Shown here: positions 53,158-61,986 of the stretch, one piece after another
Position numbering within the stretch: the first letter of the stretch is position 1
Layout of the letters: every line of letters starts with the position of its first letter
Assembly: GCA_964446655.1 (NCBI GenBank)
Contig: CAYUPL010000007.1
Coordinates: forward strand, 1-64,000
Source: Desulfopila_A sp964446655
Lineage (GTDB): Bacteria > Desulfobacterota > Desulfobulbia > Desulfobulbales > Desulfocapsaceae
DNA length: 64,000 nt
Reading direction: 5' to 3'
Notes under the pieces: model-generated
The model's database searches: none
What the model was told of the DNA's origin: nothing
The model's input: only the letters and a program-made list of their open reading frames with translations
Position numbers and translations under genes: made by a program

Positions 53158-54284
53158 GTAGAATTCCTCCTGTTTTCACTAGATGTAGGGTTTGTAAAGA
53201 TCAATATACTTGGTGACAATAGCTGGTTTTCATTCTTTGTCGCAGTAACTGTTTCTGCGACATCAAACCAGCTTAACCTGATGAGAGCGGGGCATTCGGA
53301 ACCGAGCTGGTCAAACAACAAACGGCGCAGGTTGAGTGCTGTCTCCCTGGCTTTGGTTTTGTCATCTTGGCAATAGGTGACAATGTGCAGTTCTTCTCCG
53401 GTCGTTCTACGCACCGCAGCGGCTAAATATTCCACTTCCCGGTTCCCGTGCGATGCATTTTCCTGAAGAAGAGTGGACATATCTAAAATTATCCGATAAA
53501 GACCGACTCTGTAGCTGCGGTAGGTATAATCTCCGAGCTGATGCAGATGTTCTAGCGCCCGATGTGCCCACTTACCGGTGCGATATGACGCCAGGTAGCG
53601 CTTAAATGTCTGTATTTGCTTGGCATCGTTCTCAAGCTTATGGTAAGCAAGCGCAGAGTTGTAAAGCGCTTCCGGGACATCCGGATCTATATGCAATACC
53701 TGCTGATACTGCTGAAGCGCAGCCTGAAAGTTACCGCTTTCCAGATAACTGTGACCCAGATTCAATAATGAAGGCAGGTAGTCAGGTTCATTTCGCATTG
53801 TCTGAAAATAGCTTTGCCTTTCAAGTTCCTTGTTGTCCAGCGCCCAATAAGTAACACCCTGCCAATGGGCATATTCGGGATTATCCGGTTCAAGTGCAAC
53901 AGCTTTGCGAAAAAAATGAAGCGCTTCCTCTCGCAGATTCAAGGCGAGCAGACTTCTGCCGACACGATAGTTTGTATGAGCATCCTCGGCGTATCCGACA
54001 ACGCCGCCATCCTGGGGGGCCGTGGTATTTACAGCATTGCGCTCCACCATGACGCCGCCCAGAAAAGCTACAGAGGTAACCACCATGACCAAAAGTGCTC
54101 CGGCCGGCGAAAATCGAAGAGCAAACGGCTCCATGAACCATTTTGTCAGCCTCCGGAGTAATCCAGGCTTACGATTGCAAATCCGCTTCATGATTTTTTG
54201 CTTCAGCCAGGGCGGCGCATCCGGTTCCTCCGAGCGACGCAGCAGATCCTCTATTGCCGTTTCATCGTTTAGCTTATCACTCAT
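53154..54284 (-). CDS. Membrane TPR protein, probable anti-sigma factor
   Basis: 376 residues. A short N-terminal cytoplasmic segment (1-55; EDLLRRSEEPDAPPWLKQKI) like the sigma-binding part of transmembrane anti-sigma factors but without a zinc motif, one membrane helix (about 75-95; AGALLVMVVTSVAFLGGVMV), then periplasmic TPR repeats (around 120-250: AHWQGVTYWALDN, LLNLGHSYLESGNFQ, ALYNSALAYHKLEN). The C-terminal 110 residues contain ALIRLSWFDVAE, shared with the lipoprotein encoded next door. The ATG overlaps the sigma stop (ATGA). Role as anti-sigma is inferred from topology and operon position. Confidence 0.82.
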   Translation of the reverse strand: MSDKLNDETAIEDLLRRSEEPDAPPWLKQKIMKRICNRKPGLLRRLTKWFMEPFALRFSPAGALLVMVVTSVAFLGGVMVERNAVNTTAPQDGGVVGYAEDAHTNYRVGRSLLALNLREEALHFFRKAVALEPDNPEYAHWQGVTYWALDNKELERQSYFQTMRNEPDYLPSLLNLGHSYLESGNFQAALQQYQQVLHIDPDVPEALYNSALAYHKLENDAKQIQTFKRYLASYRTGKWAHRALEHLHQLGDYTYRSYRVGLYRIILDMSTLLQENASHGNREVEYLAAAVRRTTGEELHIVTYCQDDKTKARETALNLRRLLFDQLGSECPALIRLSWFDVAETVTATKNENQLLSPSILIFTNPTSSENRRNST

Positions 54285-54841
54285 GATCGTCGATTCTGAT
54301 TGGATGAAAGTATTGTGCGAAGCTGCGCAAGTCCTCGTTTGATTCGCATTTTCACCGCACTTTCTGAAAGATTGAAGGCGTCGGCAACGTAACGTATTGA
54401 GCATCCATGCCGATATCGCAGGATGAGAGTTTCCCTGGTGTGGTCGGCAAGTTCCTGCAGGGCATCCTCAACCTGACTATGCTCCTCCTTATTTTCCATA
54501 CGCGCGCAGATATCCTCGCCGGTTTGTCTATCAAGAGCTTCCTGCTGCAGGATATGCATTTTGGCGTGATGCCTCAAATTCTTACGACTCCAGTCATCTG
54601 CCAGATTAACGGCCAGGCGGTAGAGCCAGGGGAAAAACGCCATATCAGTTCGAAACAAATGTAATTTATCAAATGCCCGCACGAATACGTCCTGGCTCAG
54701 GTCTGCGGCTTCGTCATTATCATGGACATATCTGAACATCAGGTTGAATATCGGCCTCTGATAGCGCTCAACCAGCACTTCATAACGCTGTTTTTCACCA
54801 GCAAGGACCATTTTAACAATTTCTTCGTCTGAATAATTCAT
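54281..54841 (-). CDS. ECF-family sigma factor
   Basis: 186 residues. Region 2 (20-90) contains RPIFNLMFRYVHDNDEAADL, LSQDVFVRAF and FPWLYRLAVNLADDW, the core-binding and -10 recognition parts; region 4 (125-180) contains ETLILRYRHGCSIRYVADAF and LSESAVKMRIKRGL for -35 binding. The size and spacing fit a group IV sigma. It leads a translationally coupled operon with a TPR membrane protein and an exported repeat protein, so it probably responds to an envelope signal and its regulon includes that protein. Start ATG after AGGGCCGG. Confidence 0.93.
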   Translation of the reverse strand: MNYSDEEIVKMVLAGEKQRYEVLVERYQRPIFNLMFRYVHDNDEAADLSQDVFVRAFDKLHLFRTDMAFFPWLYRLAVNLADDWSRKNLRHHAKMHILQQEALDRQTGEDICARMENKEEHSQVEDALQELADHTRETLILRYRHGCSIRYVADAFNLSESAVKMRIKRGLAQLRTILSSNQNRRS

Positions 54842-54917
54842 CCGGCCCTGAGTGTGAGCGCATCCTGCTATACTAATTTATGCCTATACCTATACATACG
54901 TTTGGCAGAGGAAAAGG

Positions 54918-55937
54918 TCACTTTTGGCGGGTTGATTTCTCAGAAAACTCGAAATCGGTGAGAAAAAAACGGACGGATTCATTGAGACGCAGAGAAGTAT
55001 TGAGTACAGTCCGTTTTTCAGGGACATCAAACCAGCTGAGCCGTATACGATTGTTCTTCTTAAGATCAGGAAAGCGCTTTGCCAAATAATTACCGATACT
55101 CAGCGCACGTTTCCGGGCGAGTTCGCGGTTATTCAGTTGATAGACAATAATATTGAGAATGCCTGCGGGCATATTGGCAACCGTCGCCCCAACAAGATTA
55201 AGGGAAGGATACGCATGGGACGAGAGGTTGTCGGAAAAGGGTACAAAATCAACCTCTTTAAGTGTTACCGTGCGCACTCCTAATCTGTGATTGCGATAGG
55301 TATGATCTCCGAGGCTGTTGAGTCGATCAGCTGCCCGACGGGCAAAACTGCCGGCTGGATAGACATGTAGATATTGACGCCAGGCTTCTTTTTCCTCCGG
55401 CAGTCGCTCCAGTTTTCTCAAGATAACAGCTCGATTGTATAATGCCTGAGGGTTAAAATATCTTAATTCAAGGCTTCTGGTATAATATTCAAGGGCCTTT
55501 TCATACTTTCCTGCGTTCAGTAGATTATTGCCCAGGTATGTCAATGCCTGAACATTATCAGGATCAATCGATAAAGCTTCGCTGTAGCTCCGACGTTCCA
55601 GCTCTGCCTGGCCGGTTTCCCCCTGTGCCACCCCCAGCCAGAAATGATATTCGCTTTTACCAGGATTTAGAGCGACTGCCCGTTGTAAATAGGGCAGGGC
55701 CTTGCCGGTTTTGTTTTCAGCCATAAGAAAACGGCCGTAATAGTAATGGGCCTCTGGGTTTTTCGGTTCTTTGTCGACAGCTCCACTGAAGGTCTTACTG
55801 CCCTGTTGGAATTTTTTTTCCTGGAGGAAATATTCACCCTGTATGTTGTATTTTATGCTACTGCCGAAATCCTGAACCTTGGCGCAGCCACCAAGAAAAA
55901 AGGCCATGCAAAGCAATAGAGATACCGATCTGTTCAT
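54918..55937 (-). CDS. TPR lipoprotein, paralogue of the sigma-operon TPR protein
   Basis: 339 residues. Lipobox FLGGC (Cys near residue 18), TPR repeats over about 40-230 (AHYYYGRFLMAENKTG, YHFWLGVAQGETGQAE, ALTYLGNNLLNAGKYE), then a C-terminal domain with NRIRLSWFDVPEKRT. Repeat order, an LGDxTYRxxRxG segment and this motif are all shared with the anti-sigma candidate, so the two arose by duplication. ATG 55937 follows GGAG. It sits upstream of the sigma gene, 76 bases away and on the same strand, and may present the signal or interact with the anti-sigma protein at the outer membrane. Confidence 0.85.
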   Translation of the reverse strand: MNRSVSLLLCMAFFLGGCAKVQDFGSSIKYNIQGEYFLQEKKFQQGSKTFSGAVDKEPKNPEAHYYYGRFLMAENKTGKALPYLQRAVALNPGKSEYHFWLGVAQGETGQAELERRSYSEALSIDPDNVQALTYLGNNLLNAGKYEKALEYYTRSLELRYFNPQALYNRAVILRKLERLPEEKEAWRQYLHVYPAGSFARRAADRLNSLGDHTYRNHRLGVRTVTLKEVDFVPFSDNLSSHAYPSLNLVGATVANMPAGILNIIVYQLNNRELARKRALSIGNYLAKRFPDLKKNNRIRLSWFDVPEKRTVLNTSLRLNESVRFFLTDFEFSEKSTRQK

Positions 55938-56194
55938 AGAAATCTTCTCCAGTTCATTATTTGGTGTAATTGTGATACCAAGCCTCTTGTTTTCAAGCCC
56001 TTTATTTTTAAAAACATATAGAATCCTGTCTATTCGATAGTACGACAAGAATGATCAAAATCAATACTTCTCATTGAAGTAATATTTAACAAATTTGATA
56101 ACTATATGAAACAAAAGAGCATTACATACCGAAAAGGCCTAGAAGGTACAGGAGCATGACAACTCATTTTTTTTGGCAGGCAGCGGGTATGTTC

Positions 56195-56569
56195 TCACCT
56201 CCCCGCATCGACAATGTCATACATGATTATGGCGGCGATCACCGTCCAACCGACCGCATGGAACATAAATATACCTACAGGATCAAGGATGTCGGATATG
56301 GTGTTTAACACCGCACAGACCAGAAAAATCGTCCCCAACAACATCAACATACTGAGTACATGGTTAAAGAACAGCAGTATCGGTCCATTGATTTCAGTAT
56401 AACTGTATGAAGTCCACAGTTGCGTTATTGTCGCCCATATTATTGGAATAGCAACAAAAAAAAGCAAAAGATTGTCTTCTTCCGGCAGTTTGTAGTCGAG
56501 ATAAAATTCAAAGAACCACACACCGGAGATAAACAGTACAATGTTTCTGATAATTACAAATTTTCTCAT
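56195..56569 (-). CDS. Small four-helix membrane protein
   Basis: 124 residues with four hydrophobic segments (about 5-22, 36-52, 65-88, 96-116) and few charges; I recognise no family. GAGGAGG precedes the ATG by the right distance, a strong sign of translation. It stands alone between the TPR lipoprotein and the betaine operon. Confidence 0.75.
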   Translation of the reverse strand: MRKFVIIRNIVLFISGVWFFEFYLDYKLPEEDNLLLFFVAIPIIWATITQLWTSYSYTEINGPILLFFNHVLSMLMLLGTIFLVCAVLNTISDILDPVGIFMFHAVGWTVIAAIIMYDIVDAGR

Positions 56570-56594
56570 TTTCCTCCTCTACATTTTACGGTAA

Positions 56595-56618
56595 GACCTC
56601 GGCTGGTGAGAAATCCGG
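56595..56618. repeat. Dispersed repeat, inverted copy, in the betaine operon leader
   Basis: GACCTCGGCTGGTGAG matches 63603-63618 at 15 of 16 bases, and the overlapping TGAGAAATCCGG is the reverse complement of the CCGGATTTCTCA element at 51.0 and 52.0 kb. Confidence 0.55.
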
Positions 56619-56626
56619 GTTAGCAC

Positions 56627-56666
56627 TTGACAAAACTTCCATTTCCGGTTTTGTTTGGTACTACCA
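56627..56666 (+). promoter_or_regulatory. Betaine-operon promoter with FadR-type operator
   Basis: A perfect TTGACA (56627) is followed by a weak -10 (TTTGTT) and the operator TTGGTACTACCA (56655-56666). The distance from -35 start to operator core is 28 bases, the same as at the 13.9-kb promoter. Confidence 0.6.
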
Positions 56667-56785
56667 TTAAATACGAAACGCAGGCCGACGCTTTTTTTAA
56701 ATACTACATATTTCTTTGCTTGTGCGCAATTAAATTGTTTTTCTCCGCATCATCCTCACGGTTTGCTTCAGCAAAAACACATTGT

Positions 56786-56796
56786 TTGGTACTACC
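56786..56796. promoter_or_regulatory. FadR-type operator, second copy in the leader
   Basis: TTGGTACTACC, within GTTTGGTACTACC that is shared with the copy 131 bases upstream, and 21 bases before the regulator start codon. Two sites at this spacing suit loop formation or a roadblock. Confidence 0.55.
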
Positions 56797-56817
56797 TTTT
56801 AGGAGATTACTTACCCG

Positions 56818-57582
56818 ATGAGTCCAAAAATACTTTTTACACCGGTACAGATCGGCCGAAGGGGTGAAGACATCGCCCTGCAGATCGAGGCGGCCATTCT
56901 TGAGGAAAAGATCCTGCCCGGAGAACGTCTCCCCAGCGAAAGAGAACTGCAGATGCAGTTCCAGACCGGTCGCGGCGTTATTCGCGAGGCCATCCGCGCC
57001 CTGAAACAGAAAGGTCTGGTGGATATCCGCAAAGGGGCCAAAGGTGGCGCATATGTGAAACATATAGACGTCGCCAACGTCAGTGAGTCTCTGGCCCTCT
57101 TTTTAAAGCAACAGCAGATTGAACCGGACCACATCGCCGAATTTCGGGAGAGCATTGATCGCGTCATTACCATTCTGGCCATCGCCCGAGCCGATACCGC
57201 GGCCAAAGAGGCTCTCGTTGCTGAAACTGAAAAGCTCATGGAACTTGCCGATCAGGAAGAGCCTGATCAAGAAAGCCTTGCCGGGCAGGATCGGATTCTC
57301 AACATCCGTCTGGCACAAATGAGCAACAATCCTGTTTTTGCCTGGGTCATGGAGGCCCTGCAACAGGGCTTCAGTTCTCACGACTACACCCTGTACGACG
57401 AGCCCGATTATCGTCGCAAAACCGCGGCAAACTGGCAGAAAACCGCCCTGCATATCGCCCGGAACGATCCCATGCAGGCCCTCTCCTCCATATCCGCCCA
57501 CTATGCCCTGCTGCGCAGTTGTGTCGCCGAACAGGAACAGCGCCCCGCCGGAGTATCGGAAGACACCGGCAGGGCCGGTTAG
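56818..57582 (+). CDS. FadR-subfamily GntR regulator of the betaine operon
   Basis: 254 residues. N-terminal winged helix (20-80; LPSERELQMQFQTGRGVIREAIRAL) and an FCD ligand domain (100-230) with FRESIDRVITILAIARA and the late His in ISAHYALLRSC. Metal-site residues are less obvious than in the regulator at 13 kb. It is the first gene of a co-directional run with choline dehydrogenase, betaine-aldehyde dehydrogenase and a binding protein, taking the place usually held by the TetR-type BetI. Its leader carries two TTGGTACTACC operators, so autoregulation is likely. AGGAG lies twelve bases before ATG. Confidence 0.9.
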   Translation: MSPKILFTPVQIGRRGEDIALQIEAAILEEKILPGERLPSERELQMQFQTGRGVIREAIRALKQKGLVDIRKGAKGGAYVKHIDVANVSESLALFLKQQQIEPDHIAEFRESIDRVITILAIARADTAAKEALVAETEKLMELADQEEPDQESLAGQDRILNIRLAQMSNNPVFAWVMEALQQGFSSHDYTLYDEPDYRRKTAANWQKTALHIARNDPMQALSSISAHYALLRSCVAEQEQRPAGVSEDTGRAG

Positions 57583-57674
57583 TCCGGCACCTCCAAAGGG
57601 GAGATTTTGATCACGACGCAACCGGAACAAAGATGCCGGCTGCATTTATTGTATACATAATGGAGTAAGGTAAA

Positions 57675-59336
57675 ATGAAAGACATTGTTTACGACTACAT
57701 CATCATAGGCGGAGGCTCGGCCGGAAGTGTCCTGGCTAATCGCCTGAGCGCCAACCCGAAAACAGGGGTCCTGGTCCTGGAAGCCGGCAAACCGGATTAC
57801 CGCTGGGATTTTCGCATCCATATGCCGGCGGCATTGACCTATCTGCTCACCGACAATACCTATAACTGGCTGTACGAGTCGGCACCCGAACCGCAGATGC
57901 ACAATCGTCGCATTGCACAGCCCCGCGGCAAGGTACTGGGTGGTTCCAGCAGCATAAACGGCATGATCTACATCCGCGGCAATGCCATGGATTATGAAAA
58001 ATGGGCCACCAACAAGGGGTTGGAGGAATGGAGTTACGCCCATTGCCTGCCCTATTTTAAAAAGGCGGAAAACAGGCTCCAGGGTGCAGACGAATACCAT
58101 GGCTCAAACGGCCCTCTCTATCTTGACACAGCCGCATGCGACAATCCTTTATTTACCGCATTTTTCAAAGCGGCAGAACAGGCCGGCTACCCGCTGACCG
58201 ATGATGTCAACGGCTACCAGCAGGAAGGCTTCGGCAGGTTCGACCAGAATATCTATCGAGGCAGAAGACATAACGCGGCCAGGGCCTATGTCCATCCCGT
58301 CAAAAACCGGGCGAATCTCACCGTTTGCTGCAAGGCGACGGTCAACAAAATTCTCTTCCAGGGCAAAAAAGCGGTCGGAGTTGAGTACAGCAAAGGAAAG
58401 AAAACCGTAAAAGTCAGCGCCAAGGAGATTATTTCCTGTGGCGGCGCCATCAATTCGCCATCTCTTCTGCAACTGTCAGGTATAGGCAACGGAACCGAAT
58501 TGCGCAGCCTGGGTATAGACGTGGTGCATGATCTACCGGGCGTCGGCCTCAATCTGCAGGACCATCTCGAGCTCTATGTCCAATATTCCTGCAAACAACC
58601 GGTCAGCATGTACCCGGCCCTGCAATGGCAAAACCAGCCCAAAATCGGCTATGACTGGCTTTTTCACCGTAAGGGAGCAGCAGCCACCAACCATTTCGAA
58701 GCCGGCGGCTTTATCCGCGGCAACGACAGAGTTGATTATCCAAACCTCCAGTTTCATTTTCTTCCCATTGCGATCCGTTACGATGGCTCGGCTCCGGCAC
58801 AGGGACACGGCTTTCAGCTCCATGTCGGCCCGATGAACACCGATGTGCGCGGTCATGTCAAAATCACTTCGTCCGACCCCGCCACCTATCCGGAAATCTT
58901 TTTCAACTATCTCTCCACCGAGCAGGAACGACAGGAATGGATCGAGGCCATCAAGTGCTCTCGACGCATTATCGGTTCGGCTGCTTTTGACACCTTGCGG
59001 GGCGAAGAACTTGCCCCTGGAGCAAAGGTGCAGAGTGACGAGGAAATTCTCGATTTTGTCGCCCGTGAGGGTGAAAGCGCTTATCACCCCTCGTGTACCT
59101 GCAAAATGGGTTATGACGATATGGCTGTGGTTGACGCAGAGCTGAAGGTGCATGGGGTGGAAAATCTGCGCGTCGTTGATGCCTCGGTTTTCCCCTCAAT
59201 CACCAACGGCAATATCTATGCGCCGGTGATGATGGTGGCGGAAAAGGCTGCCGACATAATCCTCGGCAATACCCCTGAAACCCCATCAGCAGCCACGTTT
59301 TACCGACACAGCCGGACGGAGGCCGGCAACAAATGA
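57675..59336 (+). CDS. betA: Choline dehydrogenase
   Basis: 553 residues of the GMC flavoprotein family. FAD loop IIGGGSAGSVLANRLS at the N-terminus, GMC signature 1 PRGKVLGGSSSINGMIYIRG near residue 85, signature 2 GGAINSPSLLQLSGIG near 260, and a C-terminal His in YHPSCTCKMG with the closing TNGNIYAPVMMVAEKAAD. Oxidises choline to betaine aldehyde, probably at the membrane with quinone acceptors. GGAGTAAGG precedes ATG. It overlaps betB by four bases. Confidence 0.93.
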   Translation: MKDIVYDYIIIGGGSAGSVLANRLSANPKTGVLVLEAGKPDYRWDFRIHMPAALTYLLTDNTYNWLYESAPEPQMHNRRIAQPRGKVLGGSSSINGMIYIRGNAMDYEKWATNKGLEEWSYAHCLPYFKKAENRLQGADEYHGSNGPLYLDTAACDNPLFTAFFKAAEQAGYPLTDDVNGYQQEGFGRFDQNIYRGRRHNAARAYVHPVKNRANLTVCCKATVNKILFQGKKAVGVEYSKGKKTVKVSAKEIISCGGAINSPSLLQLSGIGNGTELRSLGIDVVHDLPGVGLNLQDHLELYVQYSCKQPVSMYPALQWQNQPKIGYDWLFHRKGAAATNHFEAGGFIRGNDRVDYPNLQFHFLPIAIRYDGSAPAQGHGFQLHVGPMNTDVRGHVKITSSDPATYPEIFFNYLSTEQERQEWIEAIKCSRRIIGSAAFDTLRGEELAPGAKVQSDEEILDFVAREGESAYHPSCTCKMGYDDMAVVDAELKVHGVENLRVVDASVFPSITNGNIYAPVMMVAEKAADIILGNTPETPSAATFYRHSRTEAGNK

Positions 59337-60814
59337 GCCAAACGACAGGAAACCTCTACATCAACGGGCGGTGGCTTCCTGCGGCATCGGGAAAACGTCG
59401 TACCATTATTAATCCCTGTAACGGACAGATAATTGCCGAAGTTTCCGAAGGAGATCGCAGCGACGCCCAAAGCGCCATAACGGCGGCACGACAAGCTTTT
59501 GACAGCGGAGTGTGGTCGGCAAGGCCCGCCTGTGAGCGCGGGTCACTGCTCTACCGGCTGGCTGATCGTATTTCTGCGGAAAGCGAAGTACTGGCCGAAC
59601 TTGAGACGCTTGATACCGGCAAAACACTGGAGGAAAGTCGGTGGGACATGGCCGATATCGCCGGCATATTCCGCTACTATGCCGGTCTGGCCGACAAGGA
59701 CGGCGGCGAGGTTATCAACTCCCCACTGTCTCACAGCGAAAGTCGCATCGTGCGTGAACCGGTCGGTGTCTGCGGCCAGATTCTGCCGTGGAACTACCCG
59801 CTGCTGCAGGCAGCCTGGAAAATAGCGCCCGCCCTGGCAGCAGGCTGCACCATCGTCATCAAGCCCAGCGAAATTACGCCGCTGACCACCATAAAAATCA
59901 CCGAACTGGCGGCCGATCTTGATTTTCCCGCAGGTGTTATCAACACTGTTCTCGGACCAGGCGCAAGCGTCGGCGCCGAGCTCGCCGAAAATCACATGGT
60001 CGACCTGATCTCTTTTACCGGCGGCATTGAGACAGGCAAAAGAATCATGCAGGCCGCCAGCGGCAATGTGAAGAAAATCGCCCTTGAGCTGGGCGGCAAA
60101 AATCCCCATATCATTTTCGCCGATGCCGAAATCGATAGTGCCATAGATGCCGCTTTGAATGGTGTATTCTTTCACGCCGGCCAGATTTGCTCGGCCGGTA
60201 CACGCCTGCTGGTCCAGGATTCCATCCATGATCACTTTGTCGAACTCCTCAGGTCCAGAATAGCAAAAATTACTCTTGGCGACGGCATGGAAGAAAAGAC
60301 CCAGATGGGTCCGCTGATCTCCGCGGAACACCTTGCCAAGGTTGAGAAATATATTGCTGCAGCAAAGGCCGAAGGAGCCAGGCTCGAAGCAGGCGGCAGA
60401 CGACCACGGCAAGCGGAGCTGCAGTCCGGCTTTTACCTCCTGCCGACGCTGTTCAGCCAATGCCGCGATGATATGCAGATTGTACAGGAGGAGGTCTTCG
60501 GTCCGGTTATCACCATAGAAAGATTTCACACCGAAGAAGAAGCCGTACAACTTGCCAACTCGACCATCTACGGCCTGGCCGCCGGCTTCCGCACCCTCGA
60601 TCCGGCTCGGATCCACAGGGTCGCAAAGCGCTTGCGCTTCGGCACGGTCTGGATCAACGATTTCAACGTCTATTTTACCCAGGCGCCATGGGGAGGATAC
60701 AAGCAATCCGGTATCGGCAGAGAGCTTGGCCGCCTCGGCCTGGAGGAATACACCGAGGTGAAACATATCTTCCAGAACTGCAAGCCGGCGCCTTCGCCCT
60801 GGTTCGGCATCTGA
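59333..60814 (+). CDS. betB: Betaine-aldehyde dehydrogenase
   Basis: 493 residues of the aldehyde dehydrogenase superfamily: LPWNYPLLQAAWKIAPALAAG, SFTGGIETGKRIM, catalytic Glu in LELGGKNP near residue 250 and catalytic Cys in GQICSAGTRLLV near 285, plus the C-terminal GGYKQSGIGRELG. Converts betaine aldehyde to glycine betaine with NAD(P). Its start overlaps the betA stop, so the two steps are co-translated. Confidence 0.93.
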   Translation: MSQTTGNLYINGRWLPAASGKRRTIINPCNGQIIAEVSEGDRSDAQSAITAARQAFDSGVWSARPACERGSLLYRLADRISAESEVLAELETLDTGKTLEESRWDMADIAGIFRYYAGLADKDGGEVINSPLSHSESRIVREPVGVCGQILPWNYPLLQAAWKIAPALAAGCTIVIKPSEITPLTTIKITELAADLDFPAGVINTVLGPGASVGAELAENHMVDLISFTGGIETGKRIMQAASGNVKKIALELGGKNPHIIFADAEIDSAIDAALNGVFFHAGQICSAGTRLLVQDSIHDHFVELLRSRIAKITLGDGMEEKTQMGPLISAEHLAKVEKYIAAAKAEGARLEAGGRRPRQAELQSGFYLLPTLFSQCRDDMQIVQEEVFGPVITIERFHTEEEAVQLANSTIYGLAAGFRTLDPARIHRVAKRLRFGTVWINDFNVYFTQAPWGGYKQSGIGRELGRLGLEEYTEVKHIFQNCKPAPSPWFGI

Positions 60815-60839
60815 GTTTTTAAAAAGAAAAGAGTCTTTC

Positions 60840-60886
60840 GGCCATCCGGCAGATTTGCCGAGATGGTCCACCGGGGGGTCTCCCCC
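60840..60886 (+). promoter_or_regulatory. Two consecutive hairpins between betB and the binding-protein gene
   Basis: GGCCATC-CGGCA pairs with TGCCG-GATGGTC (60840-60868), and GGGGG pairs with CCCCC (60873-60886). Neither has a T tail. They sit just before the binding-protein ribosome site and may stabilise that part of the message or partly stop transcription. Confidence 0.55.
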
Positions 60887-60915
60887 ATTTACAATCACAT
60901 CGAGAAGGAGAAATC

Positions 60916-61863
60916 ATGCAATCGCAACGAAAATTGAAGATCGCGCTAATTTTATTGGCAGCAGCCCTACTCTTCACCGGCCCGGCTTATGGCGCAAAGG
61001 AGGTGCGCTTCGCCAGTGTCAGCTGGACCGGAGTGACGGTAAAAACCGATTTGGGAAAGAATATACTTAACAGCCTGGGCTATAAAGCCACCAGCATCAA
61101 CCTCTCTGTACCGATCGTCTATAAGGCACTTGATTTGGGCGACGTCGATATCTTTCTCGGCAACTGGATGCCTACCATGGCCGGTATTGCCAACGACTTC
61201 TTCGAAAAAGGTAGCATAATCAAGCATGTAGCCAATATGCCCGGGGCGAAATACACCCTTGCAGCACCCTCCCATGTTGTGGACGGCGGCCTGAAAGACT
61301 TCGCCGATCTGGCCAAATACGCTGACAAACTCGACCATAAAATATACGGCCTTGAGCCCGGCAACGACGGCAACCTGGTCATTCAGTCCATGATAGACAG
61401 TAATATGTTTGGCCTGGGTGAGTTTAAGCTGGTCGCTACAAGTGAACCAATTATGCTCTCTGAAGTCAAAACCTTGAGCAAAGAAGGGAAATGGGTCGTA
61501 TTCTTGGGCTGGTCGCCCCACTATATGAATCAGATCATAGACATGAAGTACCTTACCGGAAGTACCGCCGAAACCTTCGGTGAAAATGACGGCACCGCCA
61601 CGGTCTATACCAATATTCGCCAAGGATTCGACCAGGAACATCCCAACGTGGCACACTTCCTCAAAAACTTCATCTTCCCAATCTCAATGATTAATGAGAT
61701 CTCTCTGATGCTGCAGAACGACAAGCAGCTGAGCCATGCCGAGGCCGGACTGGCCTATGTCAGGCAACATCCGGAAATCTATCGTGGCTGGCTTGATGGA
61801 GTCACCACCGCTGACGGCAAGCCGGCTCTCCCTGCTTTTGAGGCGTATCTGGCAAAACAGTAA
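60916..61863 (+). CDS. Choline/glycine-betaine ABC substrate-binding protein
   Basis: 315 residues. Signal peptide (cleavage near AYGAKE), then the OpuAC/ChoX-type type II binding fold: VRFASVSWTGVTVKTDLGKNIL, a DIFLGNWMPTM ligand segment, YGLEPGNDGNLVIQSM and VVFLGWSPHYMNQIIDMKYL. The Trp residues at WTG, NWMP and GWSPH are positioned to build the aromatic box around a trimethylammonium group, and the sequence resembles choline-binding ChoX more than OpuAC. GAGAAGGAG precedes ATG. No ATPase or permease gene follows. Confidence 0.9.
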   Translation: MQSQRKLKIALILLAAALLFTGPAYGAKEVRFASVSWTGVTVKTDLGKNILNSLGYKATSINLSVPIVYKALDLGDVDIFLGNWMPTMAGIANDFFEKGSIIKHVANMPGAKYTLAAPSHVVDGGLKDFADLAKYADKLDHKIYGLEPGNDGNLVIQSMIDSNMFGLGEFKLVATSEPIMLSEVKTLSKEGKWVVFLGWSPHYMNQIIDMKYLTGSTAETFGENDGTATVYTNIRQGFDQEHPNVAHFLKNFIFPISMINEISLMLQNDKQLSHAEAGLAYVRQHPEIYRGWLDGVTTADGKPALPAFEAYLAKQ

Positions 61864-61986
61864 GTCACCTTATCCCACGAGCCCTGACGGTACGATCAGT
61901 GTCCGCCAGGGTATAGTTTGGGCGAGCAGCAATTGCCTAACCCTCGTCGTAAACATGCCGGTTGAGCACCTTTCGAACAGCCGGCA

